A stretch of DNA of 63,456 nt, from contig CAJTQP010000005.1 in NCBI GenBank assembly GCA_910578575.1, forward strand, positions 1 through 63,456, written 5' to 3'. Position 1 is the first letter of the stretch; the number at the start of each line of letters is the position of its first letter. Positions 35,645 to 42,696 of this stretch are shown one piece after another. This DNA comes from an uncultured Oscillospiraceae bacterium (GTDB lineage: Bacteria; Bacillota; Clostridia; Oscillospirales; Oscillospiraceae). Position numbers and translations under genes: made by a program. A model generated the notes under the pieces. It did not search any database. It was not told the DNA's origin and saw nothing but the letters and a program-made list of their open reading frames with translations.

Positions 35645-37003
35645 ATGTTTGCACAAATTCTGGCCGTTGCTATTTTCCTGGTGATGTTCATCCTTATCAT
35701 CATCGACAAGATAGAGCGCCACATCGTCACCCTGGTCAGCGCCGGTCTGACCCTGATCTTGGTCTTCGGCGTCTGTATGCACAATGCTGGCGCCGCCATA
35801 GAGACCCTAAACATCCAACAGGTCTTCACCCTGGAGTTCTGGTATGAGCCCGTCATGTCCGGGGCCAACTCCAGCGGGGTCAACTGGGCCACCATCGTGT
35901 TCATCGCCGGTATGATGATCATGGTGGAGGGCATGGCCAAGGCGGGCTTCTTCCGCTGGATGTGCATGGCCTTTGCCAAGGCGGTGCGCTATCAGGTCAT
36001 CCCCCTGTTCCTGCTGTTCATGGTGCTCTCCGCCGTGCTGTCCATGTTCATCGCCAGCATCACCGTGATCCTTTTCCTGGCCGCCGTCACCGTGGAATTG
36101 GCCCAGCTCCTGCGCTTTGACCCCATCCCCATGATCCTGGCGGAGGTCTTTTGCGCCAACCTGGGGGGATCCGCCACCATGTGCGGGGACCCGCCCAACA
36201 TCATCATCGGCACCTCTCTGGGGTACTCCTTTGGGGATTTCATCCTGAACATCGGCGTCATCGCCGGGGTCTCCCTCATCGCCACCCTGGTCTATTTCTA
36301 CCTGGTGTACCACAAGCAGCTCCGGGCCACCAGCGTCCATCCCGACGAGCTGTCCGCCACGGTCCTCGACCCCAAGGCCGCCATCCAGGATAAGTCCTCC
36401 TTCGCCCTGAGCTGGGTGGTGTTTGCCGTGGCCGTGGTGCTGCTGATCACCCACGCCTACACCGGCCTCACCGTGGCCCTCATCGGCACCGTGGTGGCCC
36501 TGCTCACCCTCCTCACCTCCTGGCGCCACGCCCTGGACATCCTGAAAGGGGTGGACTACAAGACCCTCCTCTTCTTCGTGGGCCTGTTCATCGTGGTAGG
36601 TGGCCTGGAGCAGACGGGCATCCTGGAGCTGCTGGCGGCCTTCATCGGCACCATCAGCGGCGGCAGCGCCGTGGCCATCGTCCTCATCATCATGTGGGTC
36701 TCCGCCATCGCCAGTGCCTTTGTGGACAACGTTCCCTTCGCCGCCACCATGGTTCCGGTGATCAAGAGCCTGGCCGCCACCACCGGCACAGACCTGTCCG
36801 TGCTGGCCTGGTCCCTCTCCATGGGCACCGATGTAGGCGGCAGCGCCACCCCCATCGGCGCCTCCGCCAACGTGGTGGGCACCTCCGTGGCCGCAAAAGA
36901 GGGCTTCTCCATCGGCTGGGGCCGCTACTGCAAGGTCTCTGCCCCCGCCACTGTGGTGGTGCTGGTCATCGCCAGCGTGTGCATGATCCTGCGGTACTTC
37001 TAA
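35645..37003 (+). CDS. ArsB/NhaD-like (SLC13/IT superfamily) transporter, copy 1
   Basis: 452 residues from ATG 35645, which has GGGAGG 7 bp upstream; the GTG at 35639 is too close to it. About 11 membrane helices; the motifs GDPPNIIIGTSLGYSFGDF and GSATPIGASANVVGTS are shared with NhaD, ArsB and P-protein transporters, which move Na+/H+, anions or dicarboxylates. Substrate not determined. The paralogue at 38373 is nearly identical in length and sequence; spo0A lies between. Both have the same promoter and leader layout. Confidence 0.85.
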   Translation: MFAQILAVAIFLVMFILIIIDKIERHIVTLVSAGLTLILVFGVCMHNAGAAIETLNIQQVFTLEFWYEPVMSGANSSGVNWATIVFIAGMMIMVEGMAKAGFFRWMCMAFAKAVRYQVIPLFLLFMVLSAVLSMFIASITVILFLAAVTVELAQLLRFDPIPMILAEVFCANLGGSATMCGDPPNIIIGTSLGYSFGDFILNIGVIAGVSLIATLVYFYLVYHKQLRATSVHPDELSATVLDPKAAIQDKSSFALSWVVFAVAVVLLITHAYTGLTVALIGTVVALLTLLTSWRHALDILKGVDYKTLLFFVGLFIVVGGLEQTGILELLAAFIGTISGGSAVAIVLIIMWVSAIASAFVDNVPFAATMVPVIKSLAATTGTDLSVLAWSLSMGTDVGGSATPIGASANVVGTSVAAKEGFSIGWGRYCKVSAPATVVVLVIASVCMILRYF

Positions 37004-37021
37004 ACCTACGCAAACCCTACA

Positions 37022-37062
37022 AACGGGGGTTCTGTCCGGCATATCTGGGCAGAACCCCCGTT
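37022..37062 (+). terminator. Hairpin terminator after transporter 1
   Basis: AACGGGGGTTCTG pairs with CAGAACCCCCGTT (37022-37034, 37050-37062); weak T-run. Confidence 0.65.
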
Positions 37063-37087
37063 GTTTCGCCCAAATATAGTGGATTCC

Positions 37088-37095
37088 TGTCGAAA
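37088..37095 (+). promoter_or_regulatory. 0A box upstream of spo0A
   Basis: TGTCGAAA matches the Spo0A binding-site consensus TGTCGAA. It is 40 bp upstream of the spo0A -35, fitting Spo0A autoregulation. Confidence 0.5.
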
Positions 37096-37134
37096 ACTTT
37101 TTTCGGCATTCTGGCATTTTATTCCATTTTTGCC

Positions 37135-37163
37135 TTGTCTTTTCTGTCCCAATGTGGTAAATT
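37135..37163 (+). promoter_or_regulatory. spo0A sigma-A promoter
   Basis: -35 TTGTCT (37135-37140), 17 bp, -10 TAAATT (37158-37163), giving a leader of about 165 nt. Confidence 0.5.
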
Positions 37164-37333
37164 ATGGATACAGGAAAATCCTGGAAGTTACAAGCCCCCG
37201 AACGGACACGCACAGGCCAGAAAACGCCCTGTCCTATGCCCAAACCGGCGGGAGGTGCGTCGCTTCCTGGCTAACCGCAGTGACCAATGATAACGAAGGA
37301 AGGGGGTACCCTTCCAGGGGGGAGACTATACGC

Positions 37334-38095
37334 ATGGAAAGTAAGAAGAAGGTTCTCATCGCTGACGCCAACGAGGCGTTCCGCTCCACACTGGCAGAAG
37401 TCATCCGCAACACCGACGGGCTGGAACTGGTGGGCCAGACCGGGGACGGCCAGGAGGCCATTGAACTGGCTCAAAAGCTCACCCCGGACGTGATGGTCCT
37501 GGACCTGGTCCTAGGCCGCATCGACGGCTTTGACGTGCTGGAGGCTGTGAAGCCCCTGCCTGTGAGCACCCTTACCCTCTCCAATTTCGTCCGGGGCTGT
37601 ATGGCGGACCAGGTGGCCATCAAGGGGGGCGACTACTATATGATGAAGCCCTGCCAGACCGTCTCCGTGGCCCAGCGGGTGCAGATGCTGGCGGCCCACC
37701 GGCTCTCTGAGGAGGAGGACAGCAGCGTCCCGGCGGACCGGCAGACGCTGGAATCCAACGTCACCGCCATCATCCACGAGATCGGGGTCCCCGCTCACAT
37801 CAAGGGCTACCAATACCTCCGGGAGGCCATCATCATGACCGTGGAGGATATGGACGTGATCAACGCCGTCACCAAGGTGCTCTATCCCGAAGTGGCTCAG
37901 AAGTTCAACACCACCGCCTCCCGTGTGGAGCGGGCCATCCGCCACGCCATTGAAGTGGCCTGGGACCGGGGCGACCTGGATACCCTACAAAAATACTTCG
38001 GATTTACAGTGAGTAATTCCAAAGGAAAACCTACCAACTCCGAGTTCATCGCCATGATCGCGGACCGGCTACAGTTGCAGCGGCGGCAGGGCTAA
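37334..38095 (+). CDS. spo0A: Sporulation transcription factor Spo0A
   Basis: 253 residues from ATG 37334, after AGGGGGGAG. Receiver domain 5-125: acidic site reduced to A10-D11 (usually two acids), D57 in VLDLVLGRIDG, Lys in MMKP. The C-terminal effector domain is unmistakable: HEIGVPAHIKGYQYLREAI, VLYPEVAQKFNTTASRVER, AIRHAIEVAW and KPTNSEFIAMIAD. Master regulator of sporulation, activated by phosphorylation. It sits alone with its own promoter and 0A box between two transporters, not next to spoIVB as in many clostridia. Confidence 0.95.
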   Translation: MESKKKVLIADANEAFRSTLAEVIRNTDGLELVGQTGDGQEAIELAQKLTPDVMVLDLVLGRIDGFDVLEAVKPLPVSTLTLSNFVRGCMADQVAIKGGDYYMMKPCQTVSVAQRVQMLAAHRLSEEEDSSVPADRQTLESNVTAIIHEIGVPAHIKGYQYLREAIIMTVEDMDVINAVTKVLYPEVAQKFNTTASRVERAIRHAIEVAWDRGDLDTLQKYFGFTVSNSKGKPTNSEFIAMIADRLQLQRRQG

Positions 38096-38133
38096 ATACA
38101 TACCGCACCTAGGTGCGGGAAGCATACTGACTG

Positions 38134-38169
38134 GCAGGGGTTGTCTAAGTTACAGTAACCCCTGCTTTT
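38134..38169 (+). terminator. Intrinsic terminator after spo0A
   Basis: GCAGGGGTT (38134-38142) and AACCCCTGC (38157-38165), then TTTT. A separate perfect palindrome, CCGCACCTAGGTGCGG (38103-38118), lies just before it. Confidence 0.75.
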
Positions 38170-38260
38170 ACTTTCCCATCCTCCTTCCAAAAGACCCATT
38201 ATGACAAAAAACTTAATGATACATTCTGAAAACCATAGTTACAAAAGACGGTGTATTTAC

Positions 38261-38289
38261 TTGACAAACAACAACTTTCACAGTATCTT
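38261..38289 (+). promoter_or_regulatory. Promoter of the second ArsB/NhaD-like transporter
   Basis: -35 TTGACA (38261-38266), 17 bp, -10 TATCTT (38284-38289). Confidence 0.65.
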
Positions 38290-38321
38290 GTATATAGGAC
38301 AGTTGAATCAAAGAAGTTTCG

Positions 38322-38350
38322 CTGCCTGACCGTCTGAGATGGTCAGGCAG
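38322..38350 (+). promoter_or_regulatory. Leader hairpin before transporter 2
   Basis: CTGCCTGACC (38322-38331) pairs perfectly with GGTCAGGCAG (38341-38350). Same arm as in front of copy 1, but without the T-run. Confidence 0.6.
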
Positions 38351-38372
38351 TCTGATTCAGGAGGTGTGCTCT

Positions 38373-39731
38373 TTGCTCGCTCAAATTTTAGCCGTCAGTA
38401 TTTTCCTGGTCATGTTCCTGCTCATCATCCTGGATAAGTTCCAGCGGCACACGGTCACGCTGCTCAGCGGCTGCGCCACCCTGGTTTTGGTGTTCGGCCT
38501 TGCCATGCGCAGTGTCCCCGCCGCCCTGGAAACGCTGAACCTTCACCAATTCTTCAGCCTGTCCTTCTGGTATGAACTGGGCCCTGGCGGCGAAAGCGCC
38601 AGCGGCGTCAACTGGTCCACCATCCTGTTCATCGCCGGTATGATGATTATGGTAGAGGGCATGGCCAAGGCGGGCTTCTTCCGCTGGATGTGTATGACCT
38701 TGGCCAAGACGGTGAAATACCGCACCGTACCCATCTTCGTGGCCTTTATGATCATGTCCGCCCTGCTAGCCATGTTCATCGACAGCATCACCGTGATCCT
38801 CTTCCTGGCGGCGGTGACGGTGGAGCTGGCCCAGCTCCTGCGCTTTGACCCAGTTCCCATGATCCTCTCGGAGATTTTCTGTGCCAATCTGGGGGGCTCT
38901 GCCACCATGTGTGGGGACCCGCCCAACATCATCATCGGCACCTCCCTGGGGTACACCTTTGGGGACTTCATCACCAACACCGGTCTCATTGCCGCCATCG
39001 CCCTGGTGGCCACCGTCCTCTATTTCTACTTCCGCTTCCATAAGGAGCTGGGGAAGCACGACGGCCAACAGGCGGTCCTGGCCATCACCTGTCCGGACCC
39101 CAGCAGTGCCATCACCAACCGGCGGGATTTCACCCTGAGCTGCGGCATCTTCCTCCTGGCGGTGGTCCTGCTGATCACCCACGCCCAGACCGGCTTCACC
39201 GTGGCCTGTATCGGCGTGTTTATCGCTGCCCTCACCCTCATTGCCGCCGGAAAGGATGCCTGGAAGCTCCTGCAAGGCATCGACTACAAGACCCTCCTCT
39301 TCTTCGTGGGCCTCTTCATCGTAGTGGGGGGGCTGGAGGAGACGGGCATCCTGGAGCTGATTGCAGAACTCATCGGCACCATCAGTGGCGGCAACGCCAT
39401 CCTCATGGTCCTCATCATTATATGGGTCTCCGCTGTGGCCAGCGCCTTTGTGGACAACATCCCCTTCGCCGCCACCATGATCCCCGTGATCCGGAGCCTG
39501 GCCGTCACCACCGGGGTGGACCTGTCCGTGCTGGCCTGGTCCCTCTCCATGGGCACCGACATCGGCGGCAGCGCCACCCCCATCGGCGCCTCCGCCAACG
39601 TGGTGGGCACTTCCGTCTCCGCCAAGGAGGGCCACCCCATCAGTTGGGCCCGCTATTGCAAAACCTCCGTGCCCCCCACCATCGTGGTGCTGCTCATCTC
39701 CAGCATCTGCATCATCTTGCGCTATTTCTGA
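38373..39731 (+). CDS. ArsB/NhaD-like (SLC13/IT superfamily) transporter, copy 2
   Basis: 452 residues if started at the TTG at 38373, 8 bp behind CAGGAGG; this matches the copy 1 start (MFAQILAV versus MLAQILAV), so I prefer it to the GTG at 38364. Same helices and motifs as copy 1, including GDPPNIIIGTSLGY and GSATPIGASANVVGTS. The middle cytoplasmic loop (about 215-255) is the most divergent part, suggesting altered regulation or substrate. Confidence 0.85.
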   Translation: MLAQILAVSIFLVMFLLIILDKFQRHTVTLLSGCATLVLVFGLAMRSVPAALETLNLHQFFSLSFWYELGPGGESASGVNWSTILFIAGMMIMVEGMAKAGFFRWMCMTLAKTVKYRTVPIFVAFMIMSALLAMFIDSITVILFLAAVTVELAQLLRFDPVPMILSEIFCANLGGSATMCGDPPNIIIGTSLGYTFGDFITNTGLIAAIALVATVLYFYFRFHKELGKHDGQQAVLAITCPDPSSAITNRRDFTLSCGIFLLAVVLLITHAQTGFTVACIGVFIAALTLIAAGKDAWKLLQGIDYKTLLFFVGLFIVVGGLEETGILELIAELIGTISGGNAILMVLIIIWVSAVASAFVDNIPFAATMIPVIRSLAVTTGVDLSVLAWSLSMGTDIGGSATPIGASANVVGTSVSAKEGHPISWARYCKTSVPPTIVVLLISSICIILRYF

Positions 39732-39815
39732 CCCCATTCCCTCCTCATCTTCTCCCCTCCACCCCCCTTTTTCGGGGATTTCGGTGGAGGGGAGAAAATT
39801 TTTCATCTCTACCCG

Positions 39816-39844
39816 TTGACAAAGGCTCTGCCCTCTGATATACT
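39816..39844 (+). promoter_or_regulatory. Promoter of infC-rpmI-rplT
   Basis: Perfect -35 TTGACA (39816-39821), 17 bp, -10 TATACT (39839-39844). Confidence 0.8.
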
Positions 39845-39850
39845 AAATCC

Positions 39851-39990
39851 CGCAAAACAAAGTAGGAAGGTTCCGCCGACCTCACCTCCCGCCACAGGGC
39901 GAAGGGGTTTATATGGTGACACAGCAGCCCCCACCGGGTGCTGTTCTCCTTTTGTGCGGATACCTTTCTGAGGTATCCATTTTTTATGTT
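39851..39990 (+). promoter_or_regulatory. Ribosomal L20-type leader (autoregulatory)
   Basis: The about 140-nt leader before infC holds a hairpin ACAGCA/TGCTGT (39921-39944) and a terminator GGATACC/GGTATCC followed by a T-run (39958-39986). In Firmicutes the infC-rpmI-rplT leader is bound by L20, which prevents read-through; the position and terminator fit this, though the detailed L20-leader fold was not checked. Confidence 0.65.
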
Positions 39991-40013
39991 TTAGAATTGG
40001 AGGTGCGTTCACC

Positions 40014-40595
40014 ATCGCTCACATGGCTCATCAAATCAATGAAGATATCCACGACAAGGAAGTGCGCCTGATCTCCGCCCAAGGCGAACAGCTTGGCGTC
40101 ATGTCCCTGGCGGAGGCCATGGGGAAGGCCAACGAGGCAGAGCTGGACCTGGTCAAGATCTCCCCCAACGCCGTCCCCCCCGTCTGCAAGCTCATGGACT
40201 ATGGCAAGTTCCGCTTTGAACAGACCAAGCGGGACAAGGAGGCCAAGAAAAACCAGCGGATCGTTGAGATCAAAGAAGTGCGTATGTCCCCTGGTATCGA
40301 CAGCAATGATCTGAATGTCAAGATCCGCAATGCCCAGCGGTTCCTGGCTGACGGGAACCGGGTCAAGGTCGCCGTCCGCTTCCGCGGCCGGGAAATGGCC
40401 CACACCGACATCGGCAAGCGCCTGTTGGAACGATTCGCTGAGGCCTGCGCCGAGGTGGCTACCGTTGACAAGGAGCCTAAGCTGGAAGGACGCCACATGT
40501 CCATGTTCCTCTCCTGCAAGCAGGCCAAGGACGCCAAGGGCAAGAGCAAGGAAAAAAATCAAGACGCAAAACCCGCGACCAAAACCGAAGAATAA
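40014..40595 (+). CDS. infC: Translation initiation factor IF-3
   Basis: IF-3 body: QINEDIHDKEVRLISAQGEQ, KLMDYGKFRFEQTKRDKEAKK, RMSPGIDSNDLNVK and RFRGREMAHTDIG. The ribosome site GGAGGTG (39999-40005) lies 8 bp before an in-frame ATC (40014) but 17 bp before the first ATG (40023), so the start is most likely ATC. Rare starts (usually AUU) are a known autoregulatory feature of infC, because IF-3 rejects them. The ATG alternative gives 190 residues, the ATC start 193. First gene of the operon with rpmI and rplT. Confidence 0.92.
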   Translation: MAHMAHQINEDIHDKEVRLISAQGEQLGVMSLAEAMGKANEAELDLVKISPNAVPPVCKLMDYGKFRFEQTKRDKEAKKNQRIVEIKEVRMSPGIDSNDLNVKIRNAQRFLADGNRVKVAVRFRGREMAHTDIGKRLLERFAEACAEVATVDKEPKLEGRHMSMFLSCKQAKDAKGKSKEKNQDAKPATKTEE

Positions 40596-40609
40596 GGAGT
40601 TTCATCGCC

Positions 40610-40807
40610 ATGCCTAAGATCAAGACCCATAGCGGCGCAAAAAAACGCTTTAATCTCACCAAGAACGGCAAGGTTAAGCGTGCCCACGCCAACAAGAGCC
40701 ACATCCTCAACAAGAAGAGCACCAAACGTAAACGCGGCCTCCGCGCCGGCGCTTATGCAGACAAGACCAACGAAGCTGCCATCAAGCGCATGATCCTGTA
40801 CAAATAA
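40610..40807 (+). CDS. rpmI: 50S ribosomal protein L35
   Basis: 65 residues, typical: MPKIKTHSGAKKRFNLTKNG, with basic residues throughout and KSTKRKRGLR. Lies between infC and rplT as in most bacteria; AAGGAG precedes it. Confidence 0.97.
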   Translation: MPKIKTHSGAKKRFNLTKNGKVKRAHANKSHILNKKSTKRKRGLRAGAYADKTNEAAIKRMILYK

Positions 40808-40828
40808 GACGAAGGAGGCTGAACAACC

Positions 40829-41185
40829 ATGGCAAGAGTGAAAGGCGCGATGATGACGCGCAAGAGAAGAAATAAGATCCTGAAGATGGCCAAGGGCTAC
40901 TGGGGTGCCAAGTCCAAGCACTTCAAGATGGCCAACGAGCAGGTCATGAAGTCCCTGACCTACGCCTATGTGGGCCGCAAGCAGAAGAAGCGCAACTTCC
41001 GTCAGCTTTGGATCGCCCGCATCAACGCCGCTTGCAAGATGAACGGCATGAACTATTCTAACTTCATGCACGGCCTGAAGCTGGCTGGGGTAGAGATCAA
41101 CCGCAAGATGCTGGCTGAGATGGCGGTCAACGACAAGGCTGCTTTCACCGCGCTCACCGAGATGTCCAAGGCTAAGCTGGCCTGA
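40829..41185 (+). CDS. rplT: 50S ribosomal protein L20
   Basis: 118 residues: MARVKGAMMTRKRRNKILK, KGYWGAKSKHFKMANEQV and LWIARINAA are the L20 hallmarks. The protein assembles early on 23S rRNA and is the likely repressor acting on the operon leader. Last gene of the operon. Confidence 0.97.
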   Translation: MARVKGAMMTRKRRNKILKMAKGYWGAKSKHFKMANEQVMKSLTYAYVGRKQKKRNFRQLWIARINAACKMNGMNYSNFMHGLKLAGVEINRKMLAEMAVNDKAAFTALTEMSKAKLA

Positions 41186-41206
41186 GCATCCCATAAATAA
41201 ACCGAT

Positions 41207-41240
41207 AAAAAGTGCTGTCTCTTGTGAGGCAGCACTTTTT
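41207..41240. terminator. Intrinsic terminator after rplT
   Basis: AAAAAGTGCTG pairs with CAGCACTTTTT (41207-41217, 41230-41240). Confidence 0.85.
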
Positions 41241-41241
41241 C

Positions 41242-42501
41242 TTATTCCCCTTGTTGTTTCGCCTGTTGCTTCCGCCAGCGGCCGATGCCGATGCAGGCAC
41301 AACCCAGGGCCAGGAGGGACAGGATGACGATAAAGTTGATGTTGTCGGAGACCACCCAGGCATCCCTCCAGTTGGTGAAATCCACCCCGTAGGGGAGCAG
41401 ATGCAGCGGACGGTCCGACGCCTCCCCAACGGCAATGAGGATGCTGTTCAGGAGGACGGGGAAGCATTCCAGCCACACAGCGCTCCAGAGGAAGCCCGTC
41501 CCCAGGCAGTACCAGGGGCTGCCCAGGGGCAGGTAGCGCACGAGCCCCAACCAGCCCCAGGGCAGGGCCAGGCTGCAAAGGGTGATGGCGTAGGAGGCCA
41601 GGAGGGATATGCTCCCTGTATAGCACCGTCCCTCCCAACCGATCCCCACCAGAAGGAGCAGGCTGGTAAAGGCAAAGTATACCAGGGCCTTATGGCTCCG
41701 CCAGCCCTCCGGCAGGGGGATGGCCCGCCGCAGGAAGAAGGGCAGCAGGAGGACGGAGAGGCCGAACACCGTCCAAAGGGTGGCGCTGACGAACCAGCTC
41801 CCGCCGTAAGACTCCACAGGGGCGATGCACACAGCGTAGAGCAGGATCAGCAGGGCCAGTTCAATGCCCACATAGAGCAGGGCCTTGCGCTCCCGCAGTT
41901 CCGGTGGCAGGGGAATCTGCCGCAGGACAAAGGGCAGGAACACCAGCCCCAGGCCAAACACGGAGGCCACAGCGGCCGTTAGAAACCAGTCTCCCCCACT
42001 GTAAAGGCAGCTCACCCCTAGCAGGAACAGCAGGCTCAGCAGAAAGCCCCCGAACACCGTGGTCCCCCGCCGCCCCTCCGGGGCGAAGCTGGGCAGGAAG
42101 GTCAGGGAGGCGCACAGCAGCAGTCCCCCTAGCACCAGCCAGAACCAGGACAACGTGTGGTTCACGGCCAGGTTGCAGATCAGGCAAATCACCAGGGTCC
42201 CTCCATAGAGGATAGACTGAATCAGGCGGTTGTTCCGGCTCAGCCGGAGGTACTTCTTGGCCAACTGCTCCACCCGCCGGCCCTCGCTGTCCTCGCTGGC
42301 GGAGAGGAGCTCCTTTTCGCTCACCTCCAAGACCTGGCAGATACTTTGCAAGAGGGTGATGTCCGGATAGGCCAGCCCCCGCTCCCATTTACTCACGGCG
42401 GAATCGGTGACGAAGAGGCGGTTGGCAAATTCCTTCTGGGTCATCCCCAACTCCTTACGCCGTTGGAGGAGGAAGGCCCCAAAACTTTTTCTGTTTTCCA
42501 T
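41242..42501 (-). CDS. XRE-family HTH regulator with membrane-spanning C-terminus
   Basis: 419 residues from ATG 42501, which has AAAGGAG at good spacing; the longer frame to 42588 is not conserved-looking. HTH domain 8-62 (LGMTQKEFANRLFVTDSAVSKWERGLAYP), linker to about 85, then about nine membrane helices. A DNA-binding domain tethered to the membrane suggests sensing of envelope or small-molecule signals; the target is unknown. It is convergent with rplT, stopping just past the shared terminator. Confidence 0.8.
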   Translation of the reverse strand: MENRKSFGAFLLQRRKELGMTQKEFANRLFVTDSAVSKWERGLAYPDITLLQSICQVLEVSEKELLSASEDSEGRRVEQLAKKYLRLSRNNRLIQSILYGGTLVICLICNLAVNHTLSWFWLVLGGLLLCASLTFLPSFAPEGRRGTTVFGGFLLSLLFLLGVSCLYSGGDWFLTAAVASVFGLGLVFLPFVLRQIPLPPELRERKALLYVGIELALLILLYAVCIAPVESYGGSWFVSATLWTVFGLSVLLLPFFLRRAIPLPEGWRSHKALVYFAFTSLLLLVGIGWEGRCYTGSISLLASYAITLCSLALPWGWLGLVRYLPLGSPWYCLGTGFLWSAVWLECFPVLLNSILIAVGEASDRPLHLLPYGVDFTNWRDAWVVSDNINFIVILSLLALGCACIGIGRWRKQQAKQQGE

Positions 42502-42647
42502 GGTGTCGCGCTCCTTTGCACAGAGTGTGCCTTGCAAGACGGCCCCATGGTACAGGCCCTGGGGCAAAAAGTCAAGAGGATGGCGCAAAATTGCCCCTCG
42601 ACCATTGGGAAAGTCCTTATGTTACAAGGCTTTTCAGGATGCAAAAC

Positions 42648-42676
42648 GCGGGACCACGTTCTGCACGTGGTCCCGC
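42648..42676 (-). terminator. Intrinsic terminator of the chemoreceptor gene
   Basis: GCGGGACCACGT pairs with ACGTGGTCCCGC around a 5-nt loop; on the minus strand GTTTTGC follows. Confidence 0.75.
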
Positions 42677-42696
42677 ATGATAGACGGTAGATGGTT

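Noticed and set aside
35807..37243. 478-codon minus-strand frame rich in His/Asp/Gly opposite transporter 1
   Set aside because: Similar shadow frames appear opposite both transporter paralogues; they reflect the codon bias of membrane helices.
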